Shown in pieces: positions 7,611-15,715 of a stretch of 19,912 nt of DNA. How positions within the stretch are numbered: the first letter of the stretch is position 1; every line of letters starts with the position of its first letter. Below the pieces are notes generated by a model that searched no databases, had not been told where the DNA came from, and saw only the letters and a program-made list of their open reading frames with translations. Source of the DNA: Rickettsiales bacterium. Its GTDB lineage: Bacteria > Pseudomonadota > Alphaproteobacteria > Rickettsiales > UBA1997. The DNA lies in assembly GCA_028040005.1 (NCBI GenBank), contig JAOFKK010000012.1:1-19912 (forward strand), written 5' to 3'. A program made the translations under genes and the position numbers.

Positions 7611-8630
7611 ATGAAAATAGAAAAATTACTTTTACCATTTTTGATTATTATAGCTATAATATGGTTTTTATTTACGGTAAAATCTATTTTATCACCCTTT
7701 ATATTTTCAGCAATAATTGCTTATTTATTTAGTCCAACAATTAAAAAATTAGATAAAAAAGGAATCGCCAGATCAATTTCATCCTTACTGATTATTTCAT
7801 TATTTTTTACAATTTTAGCAATTATTTTTACAAATTTACTTCCTATTTTATTTCAGCAATTAGTGCAATTTGTTAAGCAACTACCCTTATATATTGATAA
7901 TCTATTAATTATAGTTTCAAACTTTGCTGGCCTTACTTCGAAGGAGGATTTAATTTCTCAAAATAATTTGTCAAAATTATTGTCAGTTTCAGATGATATT
8001 TTTGGCAATATTGCTAATTCCACCAATATGGCTATAGATGTTGTTGCTTCAATTATTATTACTCCAATTATTAGTTTCTACTTTCTTAAAGATTGGGATA
8101 AAATAACCATCTTTGTTAAATCATATTTACCTTCAAAATATAAAAATAAGATAGAACAAATTATTTCTGACATTGATCAGATTATTTCTAAATATCTTCG
8201 TGGTCAATTAACAGTTTGTTTAATTTTGGGGGCAATATATGCTATTTCATTAAATCATTTGGAATTAAATTATGGTTTTTTAATTGGCATTCTAACGGGT
8301 TTATTAACTTTTATACCTTATGTTGGTATGTTAATCGGGGTTACGGCATCTTATATTATTGCTTTATTTCAGTGGGGCTTATCACCATATCATTTTGCAT
8401 TAATTGCTTTAATATTTATTGTTGGTCAAATTGTTGAATCAAATTATTTTACGCCAAAATTAGTTGGTGATCAAGTTGGGATTCATCCTGTTTGGATTAT
8501 ATTCGGACTTTTTGCTTTTGGTATTTTGTTTGGATTTATTGGCTTGTTAATGGCCATTCCTTTGACTGCTATTTCTAAAATTTTATTACAACATTATTTT
8601 TTATTCTATAAGAAGAAATATATTGATTAA
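7611..8630 (+). CDS. AI-2E/PerM-family membrane transporter-like protein
   Basis: A 339-residue integral membrane protein. The ATG at 7611 was chosen over an upstream in-frame TTG at 7584 because it begins directly at the basic-then-hydrophobic first helix (MKIEKLLLPFLIIIAIIWF) and leaves no overlap with the HAD gene. Family signatures are an N-terminal helix pair with a short polar turn, ITPIISFYFLKDWDKI, LRGQLTVCLILGAIY, GFLIGILTGLLTFIPYVG and VGDQVGIHPVWIIFGLFAFG followed by a final helix. About eight transmembrane helices are visible. Family members have been linked to autoinducer-2 export or Na+/H+ antiport, but most are uncharacterised, so no substrate is assigned. Confidence 0.88.
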   Translation: MKIEKLLLPFLIIIAIIWFLFTVKSILSPFIFSAIIAYLFSPTIKKLDKKGIARSISSLLIISLFFTILAIIFTNLLPILFQQLVQFVKQLPLYIDNLLIIVSNFAGLTSKEDLISQNNLSKLLSVSDDIFGNIANSTNMAIDVVASIIITPIISFYFLKDWDKITIFVKSYLPSKYKNKIEQIISDIDQIISKYLRGQLTVCLILGAIYAISLNHLELNYGFLIGILTGLLTFIPYVGMLIGVTASYIIALFQWGLSPYHFALIALIFIVGQIVESNYFTPKLVGDQVGIHPVWIIFGLFAFGILFGFIGLLMAIPLTAISKILLQHYFLFYKKKYID

Positions 8631-8701
8631 AACTTGCAAAATATTTTCTTTGTCTCATCATAGAAGATTAAATGATAAATTTTTGATAATAGATTTATAT
8701 T

Positions 8702-8777
8702 GCCCAGATAGCTCAGTTGGTAGAGCAAAGGACTGAAAATCCTTGTGTCGGCGGTTCGAACCCGTCTCTGGGCACCA
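8702..8777 (+). tRNA. tRNA-Phe (anticodon GAA), CCA encoded
   Basis: A full cloverleaf can be folded by hand. The acceptor stem GCCCAGA pairs perfectly with TCTGGGC (8767-8773). The D arm is GCTC...GAGC. The anticodon stem AAGGA/TCCTT encloses the loop CTGAAAA, with anticodon GAA at 8735-8737. The variable loop is 5 nt. The T arm GGCGG-TTCGAAC-CCGTC includes one G-T pair. The discriminator base A is followed by a genomically encoded CCA (8775-8777). A GATAAT box at 8685-8690 may be its -10 element. It converges on pdxJ. No duplicated tRNA 3' end is visible in the window, so there is no sign of an element integrated here. Confidence 0.97.
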
Positions 8778-8800
8778 CTTAATATTTTTGATAAATTATA

Positions 8801-9541
8801 TTACTCCTTAATTGTTGTTAACTCAATTAATTTATTAATAACATTTTCTAACCCAACAAATATCGATTGACAAATTGCAAAATGGCCAATATGTAAAGTG
8901 CTAATTTGTGCTATTTGGTTAATCTTTACTATGGTTTGATAATTAATTCCATGTCCAGCATGACATTCTAATCCTAATTCTAGGGATTTTTTAGCGATAT
9001 TTTTTATTTTATCAAATTCTTCTTCTGTTTTTTCGTGATTTATACCAAATTCTTCAGCTAAGTTACAATATTTACCGGTGTGAATTTCAATGATATCGGC
9101 ACCAATTTTTTTAGATATTATCATTTGCTGTTCATCCGGTTCAATAAAAAGCGATGTTAGAATATTATTTTGCCCTAATTTATTGATAATTTTAGATAGG
9201 TTATCTTGATTTTTAATAACATCAAGACCGCCTTCTGTTGTAATTTCTTCTCGTTTTTCCGGAACTATACAGACTGATTTTGGTTTTAAATCTAACGCTA
9301 TTTGTAGCATTTCTTTTGTGGCTGCCATTTCAAAATTTAAGGGTAGGTGGCTATTCTTATTGATTTTAATAGCATCCTCATCCTTGATATGCCTCCTATC
9401 TTCTCTTAGGTGGATTGTGATTCCTTTTGCTTTGGTATTTTCAATAATTTTTACAGCTTCCATAGGGTCAGGAAAAGAACCTCCCCTAGCATTTCGTAAA
9501 GTGGCTATATGATCGATATTAATATTTATTTTTTTAGTCAT
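8801..9541 (-). CDS. pdxJ: Pyridoxine 5'-phosphate synthase PdxJ
   Basis: The 246-residue protein is full length. PdxJ condenses 3-amino-2-oxopropyl phosphate with 1-deoxyxylulose 5-phosphate to form pyridoxine 5'-phosphate, the last ring-forming step of the DXP-dependent vitamin B6 route. Visible signatures are NIDHIATLRNARGG (8-21), TIHLREDRRHI with His44, NFEMAAT with Glu71, CIVPEKREEITTEGGLDV and HAGHGIN with His197. These match the three catalytic residues known in the E. coli enzyme (His45, Glu72, His193). It lies 42 nt after aroA in the same direction and is probably the last gene of the nuoM-nuoN-aroA-pdxJ series. Confidence 0.97.
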   Translation of the reverse strand: MTKKININIDHIATLRNARGGSFPDPMEAVKIIENTKAKGITIHLREDRRHIKDEDAIKINKNSHLPLNFEMAATKEMLQIALDLKPKSVCIVPEKREEITTEGGLDVIKNQDNLSKIINKLGQNNILTSLFIEPDEQQMIISKKIGADIIEIHTGKYCNLAEEFGINHEKTEEEFDKIKNIAKKSLELGLECHAGHGINYQTIVKINQIAQISTLHIGHFAICQSIFVGLENVINKLIELTTIKE

Positions 9542-9583
9542 GTTTAAATGATGTTGACGCCAAGATTTGGTTTTTCAGCCGGG

Positions 9584-10909
9584 TTATTTTTGATAAATGG
9601 TATAATTTTTTAATAATGATAGAAATTCAGGAAAACTAGTATTAATCATTGATGTATCATCAATTTCTAGTCCATTTTCCATAGTAAGGCCTAAAACATA
9701 GAAAGACATGGCAATTCTGTGATCATGATAAGTAATGATTTGGGGCACATGATCAATCTGACTTATGCCGCCGGTAATCTCTAGATCATCATCCCCCATT
9801 TTAGCAGTAATACCACATTTGATAATATTGTCATAAATTGCAGCAAGGCGATTACTTTCTTTGACCTTTAATTCTGCCAAATTATTCATCTTAGTAATAC
9901 CATTTGCATGGGCAGCAGCAATTGCTAAAATTGGATATTCATCAATCATTCTTGCCACTCTATTTGCTGGCACATTAACCCCATTTAAAGTTGAATATTT
10001 AACCTTAATATCAGCAACCAATTCACCATTTTGCTCTCTTTGGTTGGTAATTTGGATATCACCCCCCATTTCAAGTAAGGTTTGCACAATGCCATCGCGT
10101 AATTTATTAATACCAATATTTTTTAATTCAATATTTGAGTTAGGAATTATCAAGGCAGCAACAATAAAAAATGCAGCAGATGATATATCATTTGGCACTA
10201 TTAAATCTTTTGATTTAAATTCTTGTACGCCATTATAGGATATTTTTCTTCCGCCTTCTGGTAAATTTTCAATCATTAAATTTAATCCTAAATATTGCAT
10301 CATGATCTCGGTGTGATCACGGCATAAATCGGGTTCAATAATAGTTGTTGTACCATTGATATTAAGTGCTGCTAATAGGATTGAGCTTTTAATTTGGGCT
10401 GAAGCCTTTGGCATTTTATATTCTATCGGCAATGATTCATCATTACCTTCAATTATGGCTGGTAATAAATTATCTTTTCGAGCGGTGATTTTGGCGCCAA
10501 TTTGAGTCATTGGAGTAAAAATTCTCTTCATTGGTCGCGATCTAAGGCTGTGATCGCCAGTAAAAAAAGTTTTAAAATTAAAAGGAGTTACTAATCCCAT
10601 TAATAATCTAGCTCCAGTGCCCGAATTGCCAAAATCTAAAATATCTTCTGACTCAGTTAATCCTGAGATTCCTGAACCAATTACCTCATAAATTCCATTA
10701 TTTTTTTTATTAATAATAGCTCCCATTTTTTGTAGAGCTTTGGCGGTATTAATGACATCTTCCGATTCTAGAAGATTGGTGATGGTATTTTTGCCATTAG
10801 CTAGGGCAGAAAAAATTAATGAACGATGAGAAATTGATTTATCAGCAGCGATTTTAATATCTCCTATTAAGGGGTGTGTGATTTTCTTGATAAATATATT
10901 ATCCGCCAT
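9584..10909 (-). CDS. aroA: 3-phosphoshikimate 1-carboxyvinyltransferase (EPSP synthase) AroA
   Basis: AroA joins shikimate 3-phosphate and phosphoenolpyruvate in the sixth step of the shikimate pathway. With the start at MADNIFIKK (10909) the protein has 441 residues. An in-frame ATG ten codons upstream (10939) would extend it 41 nt into nuoN and adds a sequence unlike the family, so the inner start is preferred. Signatures are AADKSISHRS (Lys24, Arg29), LDFGNSGTGARLLMGL (91-106), RSRPMKRI, MPKASAQIKS, DEYPILAIAAAHANG, LKVKESNRL and DHRIAMSF. The LDFGN-x-x-TG-x-RL-x-MGL pattern resembles class II enzymes such as CP4. The loop position that is Ala in the tolerant CP4 enzyme is Gly here. The start overlaps nuoN by 11 nt, indicating coupled translation. 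Confidence 0.95.
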   Translation of the reverse strand: MADNIFIKKITHPLIGDIKIAADKSISHRSLIFSALANGKNTITNLLESEDVINTAKALQKMGAIINKKNNGIYEVIGSGISGLTESEDILDFGNSGTGARLLMGLVTPFNFKTFFTGDHSLRSRPMKRIFTPMTQIGAKITARKDNLLPAIIEGNDESLPIEYKMPKASAQIKSSILLAALNINGTTTIIEPDLCRDHTEIMMQYLGLNLMIENLPEGGRKISYNGVQEFKSKDLIVPNDISSAAFFIVAALIIPNSNIELKNIGINKLRDGIVQTLLEMGGDIQITNQREQNGELVADIKVKYSTLNGVNVPANRVARMIDEYPILAIAAAHANGITKMNNLAELKVKESNRLAAIYDNIIKCGITAKMGDDDLEITGGISQIDHVPQIITYHDHRIAMSFYVLGLTMENGLEIDDTSMINTSFPEFLSLLKNYTIYQK

Positions 10910-12386
10910 ATCTAAAAATATGGACAATATTTGACTCAACTAAATTTAAGAAATAGCTAAAATATAATGGAGCAGTAAGAGCTAATAAAGCGCAAATAAT
11001 TAGAATGATATTGGAATTACACCTGATAATAGAAATTTCTGATTTTTCACTTCTTTTGTCAAAATACATAATTTTTATAATTCTTAAATAATAAAAACTA
11101 CTAATAACGGCAGATGTAATAGCAATTAAGGCCAAAATATAATTTTCACTCCTTACAATTGCAAAAAGAACATAAAATTTTGAGAAAAATCCAGACATTG
11201 GTGGAATACCAGCAAAAGAAAAAATTAAAATTGTTACAGAAGCAGCTAAAATTGGGTTGCTTTTTGCGATACCTGCTAATGAGTTGATATCATATTTTTT
11301 ATTATTAATGTCATCAATATTGCCCTTACCAGAATGATAAAGTGAAAGTAAAAATGCAAAAATACCAATTGATGCAAAAGAATAAATAATAATATAAATT
11401 GTTAATCCAGCAAAAGAATAAAGTGGATGAAAAATAGCCAAAGCAGATAATATAAATCCAACATGACCAATGGAACTATAAGCAAAAAGCCTTTTAATGT
11501 TATTTTGTTTAATAGCCCCTAGAGAGCCAATTATTAAAGATAGAATCGCAGTAAAAATAAATATTTGGTCAATATTTTTCCAAGTAATTGCTAAAAATCT
11601 AAAAATTTCAATAATAGCAATAACAGATGCAAATTTAGCAATAGCAGCAAAAAAGCTGGTTGCAGCAGTTGGTGCGCCTTGATAAACATCGGGACTCCAA
11701 ATATGGAAAGGAGCAGCAGCAATTTTAAATAGCATAGCGCTAATTACCAAAATAAATCCTAATAATACCATCATTGAAGTTCCGGTTGCAAAATTAGCTC
11801 TATTAATTAAAACATCAAAATTAATAGCTCCAGAAAAGCCATAAATAATAGAAATGCCAAATAACAAAATGCCAGAAGCAACAGCACTTAAAATAAAATA
11901 TTTTAAAGCAGACTCACTTGCCTGATGTGATTTGCGATTAAAAGCTGCCATAACATATAAAGGGAATGTTTGCAATTCTAAAGACATATAAAATGTCATT
12001 AGATTATTAGAAGAAATAAAAAGAGATGAGCCAACTAAGGATAATAGTGACAAAGCCAAAAATTCAGAGCCATATTTGATATTTTCTATATAGTGAGAAA
12101 TTGAGAAAATAAATAAAATCAATAAAATATAAAGAGCTATTTTAACCAAAAATAAATATTGATTAAAGCTAAAGCTACCATTAAAAAGAGAACCTCCCTT
12201 AGCAATAATTGGGTTATTATAGTTATTGATTATAAAAAATAATGATATTGCAGAAAAAATAATAGCAATTATAAAAGAAATTCTTTTGCTATTTTGCAAC
12301 TTCTTGCCAAGGAAGGCTTGAAAAATTAAAATAGTAAAAGAGCCTAATAAGAGACTAATTTCGGGTATAATTGGTAATAATGACAT
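10899..12386 (-). CDS. nuoN: NADH-quinone oxidoreductase subunit N (complex I)
   Basis: NuoN is one of the three antiporter-like proton-pumping subunits of the complex I membrane arm. The 495-residue protein is polytopic, with about 14 helices, and opens MSLLPIIPEISLLLGSF. Conserved functional charges can be placed: Glu137 in FYMSLELQTFPLYV, Lys221 in MLFKIAAAPFHIWSPDVYQGAPT and Lys251 in AAIAKFASV. The block IKQNNIKRLFAYSSIGHVGF is also typical. It begins 6 nt after nuoM and its end overlaps aroA. The remaining nuo genes are not in this window. Confidence 0.95.
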   Translation of the reverse strand: MSLLPIIPEISLLLGSFTILIFQAFLGKKLQNSKRISFIIAIIFSAISLFFIINNYNNPIIAKGGSLFNGSFSFNQYLFLVKIALYILLILFIFSISHYIENIKYGSEFLALSLLSLVGSSLFISSNNLMTFYMSLELQTFPLYVMAAFNRKSHQASESALKYFILSAVASGILLFGISIIYGFSGAINFDVLINRANFATGTSMMVLLGFILVISAMLFKIAAAPFHIWSPDVYQGAPTAATSFFAAIAKFASVIAIIEIFRFLAITWKNIDQIFIFTAILSLIIGSLGAIKQNNIKRLFAYSSIGHVGFILSALAIFHPLYSFAGLTIYIIIYSFASIGIFAFLLSLYHSGKGNIDDINNKKYDINSLAGIAKSNPILAASVTILIFSFAGIPPMSGFFSKFYVLFAIVRSENYILALIAITSAVISSFYYLRIIKIMYFDKRSEKSEISIIRCNSNIILIICALLALTAPLYFSYFLNLVESNIVHIFRYGG

Positions 12387-12392
12387 CGAGTT

Positions 12393-13817
12393 TTAAATAT
12401 AAGATAAAATTAAATTTGGAAAAATACCAAATAGAATGACTAAAAATGACAAAGTAAATAATATTATATATTCAGTTTTATTAAGATCTTTAATATTTTC
12501 TAATTTTGGTGATAAATCCTTATAAAATACATTTGAATAAAGTGGCAACATATAGCAGGCACCTAATATTACACCAATAGTTGCTAAGGCTGCAAATAAC
12601 ATACTAACTTGGAAAACCCCAATAATTGCTAAAAACTCTCCTACAAAACCACTAGTACCCGGCAAACCTACTGATCCTAAAGTAAAAATCATAAAAAATA
12701 AGGCATAATTGGGCATTTTTTGAACTAAGCCACCATAATCTTTGATTTGTCTGGTTTTTGTTCTCTCATAAATCATACCGATAGCAATAAAAAGAGCGGC
12801 TGAAATAAGACCATGACTTAAAATTTGCATGATAGAGCCAGAAATGCCCTGATCATTGAGGGAAAAAATACCGATTGTAACAAAACCCATATGGGCAACC
12901 GAAGAATAAGCAATCATTTTTTTAATATCTTCTTGCTTAATAGCAATGATAGAAGTGTATATAATGGCAATAACACTTAAAATAAAAATAAAATTAGCAT
13001 AATATTCTGACGCTTCAGGAAAAAATGGTAATGAAAATCTTAAAAATCCATAAGCACCCAATTTAATTAAAACACCAGCTAAAATAACCGATCCTGCAGT
13101 TGGTGCCTGCACATGAGCATCTGGTAGCCAAGTATGGAAAGGAAACATTGGAATTTTAATGGCAAAAGAGATAAAAAAGGCTAAAAATAAATATTTCGTA
13201 ATTTCTAGATTAAGATTTTGAGTTTTTTGTTCTAAAATTAAAATATTTGCTGTACCAAATTGATTGCAAAGATAAATAATGGCAATCAAAAAGAATAATG
13301 ATCCAAATAATGTATAAATAAAGAATTTATAAGATGCGTAAATACGGTTAATACCGCCCCAAATACCAATAATTAAAAACATTGGAATAAGAGTAGCTTC
13401 AAAAAAGATATAAAATAATACCAAATCTAAAGCAGAAAAAGATGCGATAACAAATGATTCAATCAATAAAAAACATATAATATATTCCTTTTTTAATTCC
13501 TTAATTGAATTTTTACTGATAATAAAGCAAATAGGGACTAAAAATGTTGTTAAGAGAATCAAAAATAACGACATACCGTCAATTCCAAGATGATAATTAA
13601 TGTCATATCTTGTAATTAATGAGATTTTTTCAATAAAGTTAAATCTTTCCGCCTTATCAAAATCAATAATTAATTTTAAAGACACTATAAAATTAACAAT
13701 TGCAATCAAAAAGCCAAATTTTAAAGCAAATTCACCATTTTTTGGTAAAAATGCAATTATAATGGCTGCAATAATGGGTAAAGATATTAAGAAAGATAAA
13801 ATTGGAAAATTTTCCAT
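12393..13817 (-). CDS. nuoM: NADH-quinone oxidoreductase subunit M (complex I)
   Basis: NuoM is a second antiporter-like subunit of the complex I membrane arm. The 474-residue protein carries the NuoM-specific LGIDGMSLFLILLTTFLVP near residues 78-94. The proton-channel charges are Glu140 in FYIFFEATLIPMF, Lys221 in FAIKIPMFPFHTWLPDAH and Lys252 in AGVLIKLGAYGFLRF, equivalent by motif to E. coli Glu144, Lys234 and Lys265. The block IKQEDIKKMIAYSSVAHMGFV follows. It is the first gene of the leftward series. The upstream neighbour is the divergent leuA, not nuoL, so the usual nuoL-nuoM-nuoN order is broken. A TTGACA (13851-13856) and a TACAAT (13825-13830) precede it on the minus strand, but their 20-nt spacing is too long for a confident promoter. 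Confidence 0.96.
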   Translation of the reverse strand: MENFPILSFLISLPIIAAIIIAFLPKNGEFALKFGFLIAIVNFIVSLKLIIDFDKAERFNFIEKISLITRYDINYHLGIDGMSLFLILLTTFLVPICFIISKNSIKELKKEYIICFLLIESFVIASFSALDLVLFYIFFEATLIPMFLIIGIWGGINRIYASYKFFIYTLFGSLFFLIAIIYLCNQFGTANILILEQKTQNLNLEITKYLFLAFFISFAIKIPMFPFHTWLPDAHVQAPTAGSVILAGVLIKLGAYGFLRFSLPFFPEASEYYANFIFILSVIAIIYTSIIAIKQEDIKKMIAYSSVAHMGFVTIGIFSLNDQGISGSIMQILSHGLISAALFIAIGMIYERTKTRQIKDYGGLVQKMPNYALFFMIFTLGSVGLPGTSGFVGEFLAIIGVFQVSMLFAALATIGVILGACYMLPLYSNVFYKDLSPKLENIKDLNKTEYIILFTLSFLVILFGIFPNLILSYI

Positions 13818-13842
13818 ATATAATATTGTAGCTTAGTTAAAT

Positions 13843-13909
13843 TAAGAGCCTGTCAAAATAATTAATAAATATCTTGTAAATTCCATTTTAGTTTTTCAAC
13901 AGATTCTTA
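13843..13909. repeat. Palindromic repeat, copy 1 (diverged)
   Basis: The left arm TAAGAGCCTGTCAAAA (13843-13858) is an imperfect inverted match to the right arm TTTTTCAACAGATTCTTA (13892-13909). The right half (13881-13909) is a near-direct copy of 14069-14098 in copy 3, with both reading TTCCA, then TTTTAGTTTTTCAACAG, then a TTC-ending tail. The region is noncoding and lies just upstream of nuoM. A consensus TTGACA of the minus strand falls inside the left arm, so the repeat may have supplied part of the nuoM promoter. Confidence 0.55.
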
Positions 13910-13970
13910 TATAGAGTAAAATTTCATTTAATATAAATCAATAAAAAGGTTTTAATCGAATGGTAAATTT

Positions 13971-13993
13971 TAGGAATTTGTTGGAAAATTAAA
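13971..13993. repeat. Palindromic repeat, degenerate half-copy
   Basis: These 23 bases (TAGGAATTTGTTGGAAAATT and on) resemble the reverse complement of the right arm of copy 3 (consensus AGGAACCTGTTGAAAAACT), with several substitutions. It is too short and too A+T-rich to be certain. It is reported because it lies between two clearer copies of the same motif. Confidence 0.3.
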
Positions 13994-14041
13994 GCCATAA
14001 AAATTTTCTGTTTTTTAAAAAAAACATCATTAATCTTGTTG

Positions 14042-14099
14042 TTAAGGAAGTTGTCGAAAAACTAAATTCCAATTTTTAGTTTTTCAACAGGTTCCTTAA
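14042..14099. repeat. Palindromic repeat, copy 3 (large inverted repeat)
   Basis: Arms of 25 nt (14042-14066 and 14075-14099) are inverted copies with three mismatches around an 8-nt spacer TTCCAATT. The right arm core is TTTAGTTTTTCAACAGGTTC. As RNA or extruded DNA it would form a long hairpin. There is no run of T directly after it on either strand, so it is not a typical terminator. It is the best-preserved member of the family in the nuoM-leuA gap. Confidence 0.7.
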
Positions 14100-14108
14100 A
14101 AGGTAATT

Positions 14109-14162
14109 ATACCATTTCCCAACTTTAAAGTAACTTTAATTGCTTTGAGATAGGAATGGTAT
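14109..14162. repeat. Inverted repeat with internal dyad upstream of leuA
   Basis: ATACCATTTCC (14109-14119) pairs with GGAATGGTAT (14153-14162) apart from one bulged T. Inside lies an almost perfect dyad, TTAAAGTAACTTTAA (14125-14139), made of 7-nt arms around one base. It ends about 41 nt before the leuA start codon. It could be an operator or leader structure for leuA, or another decayed short element. The sequence alone does not decide. TATAAG (14181-14186) is the only -10-like box seen close to leuA. Confidence 0.45.
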
Positions 14163-14203
14163 TGCTTGTAACCATGCTAATATAAGCTTTAATTTAATTT
14201 AAA

Positions 14204-15715
14204 ATGACTAAGGATAGAGTAATAATTTTTGACACAACATTGCGCGATGGTGAGCAAGCGCCTGGTGCAACCATGAATTTGGAAGAAAAATTACTTATTG
14301 CCAAGCTTCTTGAGCAAATGAATGTTGATATTATTGAAGCTGGGTTTGCTGCTGCATCTCCTGGTGATTTTAAAGCAGTAAATAAGATTGCTACTGAAAT
14401 CAAAGATTCAGCAATTTGCTCATTAGCTCGAGCTATCAAAAGTGATATTGAAAAGGCTGGTCAATCTGTAAAGCCCAATGACAAAGGTCGTATTCATACT
14501 TTTATTTCTACCAGCGATATTCATATTAAATATCAAATGCGCAAAACAAAGGATGATGTAATTGCTGCAATTAAGGAGTCGGTTAGTTTAGCTCGCAATT
14601 TATGTGGTGATGTTGAATGGTCAGGAATGGACGCAACTCGTAGTAATAAGGATTTTTTATTTAAGGCCATTGAAACTGCAATTGCTGCTGGCGCCAAAAC
14701 AGTCAATATTCCTGATACAGTTGGCTATATTACTCCTTGGGAATTTCATAATTTAATATCTGATATTAAAAATAATGTTCCAAATATTGATAAAGCTATT
14801 ATTTCAGTTCATTGTCATAATGATTTGGGCTTGGCAGTATCTAATTCTTTAGCATCGATTGATGCTGGCGCGCGCCAAATTGAATGTGCTATTAATGGCA
14901 TTGGCGAAAGGGCTGGCAATACAGCCTTAGAAGAAGTTATTATGGCTTTAAAAACTAGGTCTGATTTTTATAAAATTGACTCTCAAATAAATACTAAGTT
15001 GATTTCTCGTATTTCTAAATTAGTTTCTAATATTACCGGTTTTCCTGTTCAGTATAATAAGGCAATTGTTGGTGCCAATGCTTTTGCTCATGAAAGCGGT
15101 ATTCATCAAGATGGTATGTTAAAGAATCGTAATACTTATGAAATTATGACGCCAGAATCAATTGGTCTTGAAAAGTCATCTTTAATTTTAGGAAAACATT
15201 CTGGAAGAGCCGCATTTAAAGATAAGATTAAGGAATTGGGCTATGATTTAGAGGATAATATCTTGCAAGACAGCTTTGTTAAGTTTAAAGAATTGGGAGA
15301 TCATAAGAAGGAAATTCTTGATGAAGATATTATTTCTTTAATAGATGGATCGCTAATTAATGATAGGTCAAAATATGAATTATTAGAATTAAATGTTAAT
15401 TGTGGTACTTTTGGTGAAAAAAAGGTTGATTTAAAGATTAAAATTGACAATATAGAGAAGGATGTGACTTTTTCGTCGAAAGATGGCCCTGTGGATGCAA
15501 TTTTTGGGGCAATTAAAAAATTAATATCGCATAATGCTCATTTGGAATTATATCAAGTGAATTCAGTTACTCAAGGCACTGATTCACAGGCAACTACTAT
15601 TGTTCGACTTAATGATAATGGCAAAATTTATAGCGGTACTGGCTCAGATTTTGATGTGTTAGTGGCGTCAGCTACTGCATATATTAACGCTTTAGAAAAA
15701 TTAAAAAATGTTTAA
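14204..15715 (+). CDS. leuA: 2-isopropylmalate synthase LeuA
   Basis: LeuA condenses acetyl-CoA with 2-oxoisovalerate in the first committed step of leucine synthesis. The 503-residue protein is full length. The TIM-barrel catalytic domain begins FDTTLRDGEQAPGATM, with metal ligand Asp15, and contains the divalent-metal pair His203/His205 in VHCHNDLGLA and Asn239 in GERAGNTALEE. GANAFAHESGIHQDGMLKN and LGKHSGRAAF follow. The C-terminal regulatory domain covers about residues 390-503, so leucine feedback is likely retained. Homocitrate or citramalate synthase is the main alternative, but the overall pattern and the full regulatory domain favour LeuA. It is divergent from nuoM, and its last codons overlap the mreB start by 8 nt. 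Confidence 0.94.
   Translation: MTKDRVIIFDTTLRDGEQAPGATMNLEEKLLIAKLLEQMNVDIIEAGFAAASPGDFKAVNKIATEIKDSAICSLARAIKSDIEKAGQSVKPNDKGRIHTFISTSDIHIKYQMRKTKDDVIAAIKESVSLARNLCGDVEWSGMDATRSNKDFLFKAIETAIAAGAKTVNIPDTVGYITPWEFHNLISDIKNNVPNIDKAIISVHCHNDLGLAVSNSLASIDAGARQIECAINGIGERAGNTALEEVIMALKTRSDFYKIDSQINTKLISRISKLVSNITGFPVQYNKAIVGANAFAHESGIHQDGMLKNRNTYEIMTPESIGLEKSSLILGKHSGRAAFKDKIKELGYDLEDNILQDSFVKFKELGDHKKEILDEDIISLIDGSLINDRSKYELLELNVNCGTFGEKKVDLKIKIDNIEKDVTFSSKDGPVDAIFGAIKKLISHNAHLELYQVNSVTQGTDSQATTIVRLNDNGKIYSGTGSDFDVLVASATAYINALEKLKNV

Noticed and set aside
8702..8777. tRNA-Phe as an attachment site for an integrated element
   Set aside because: No duplicated tRNA 3' end, integrase or foreign-looking genes are visible on either side.
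10910..10939. Upstream ATG giving aroA ten extra residues
   Set aside because: The extra residues MSQILSIFLD do not resemble the family start and would lie deeper inside nuoN. MADNIFIKK is the better start, though this is not proven.
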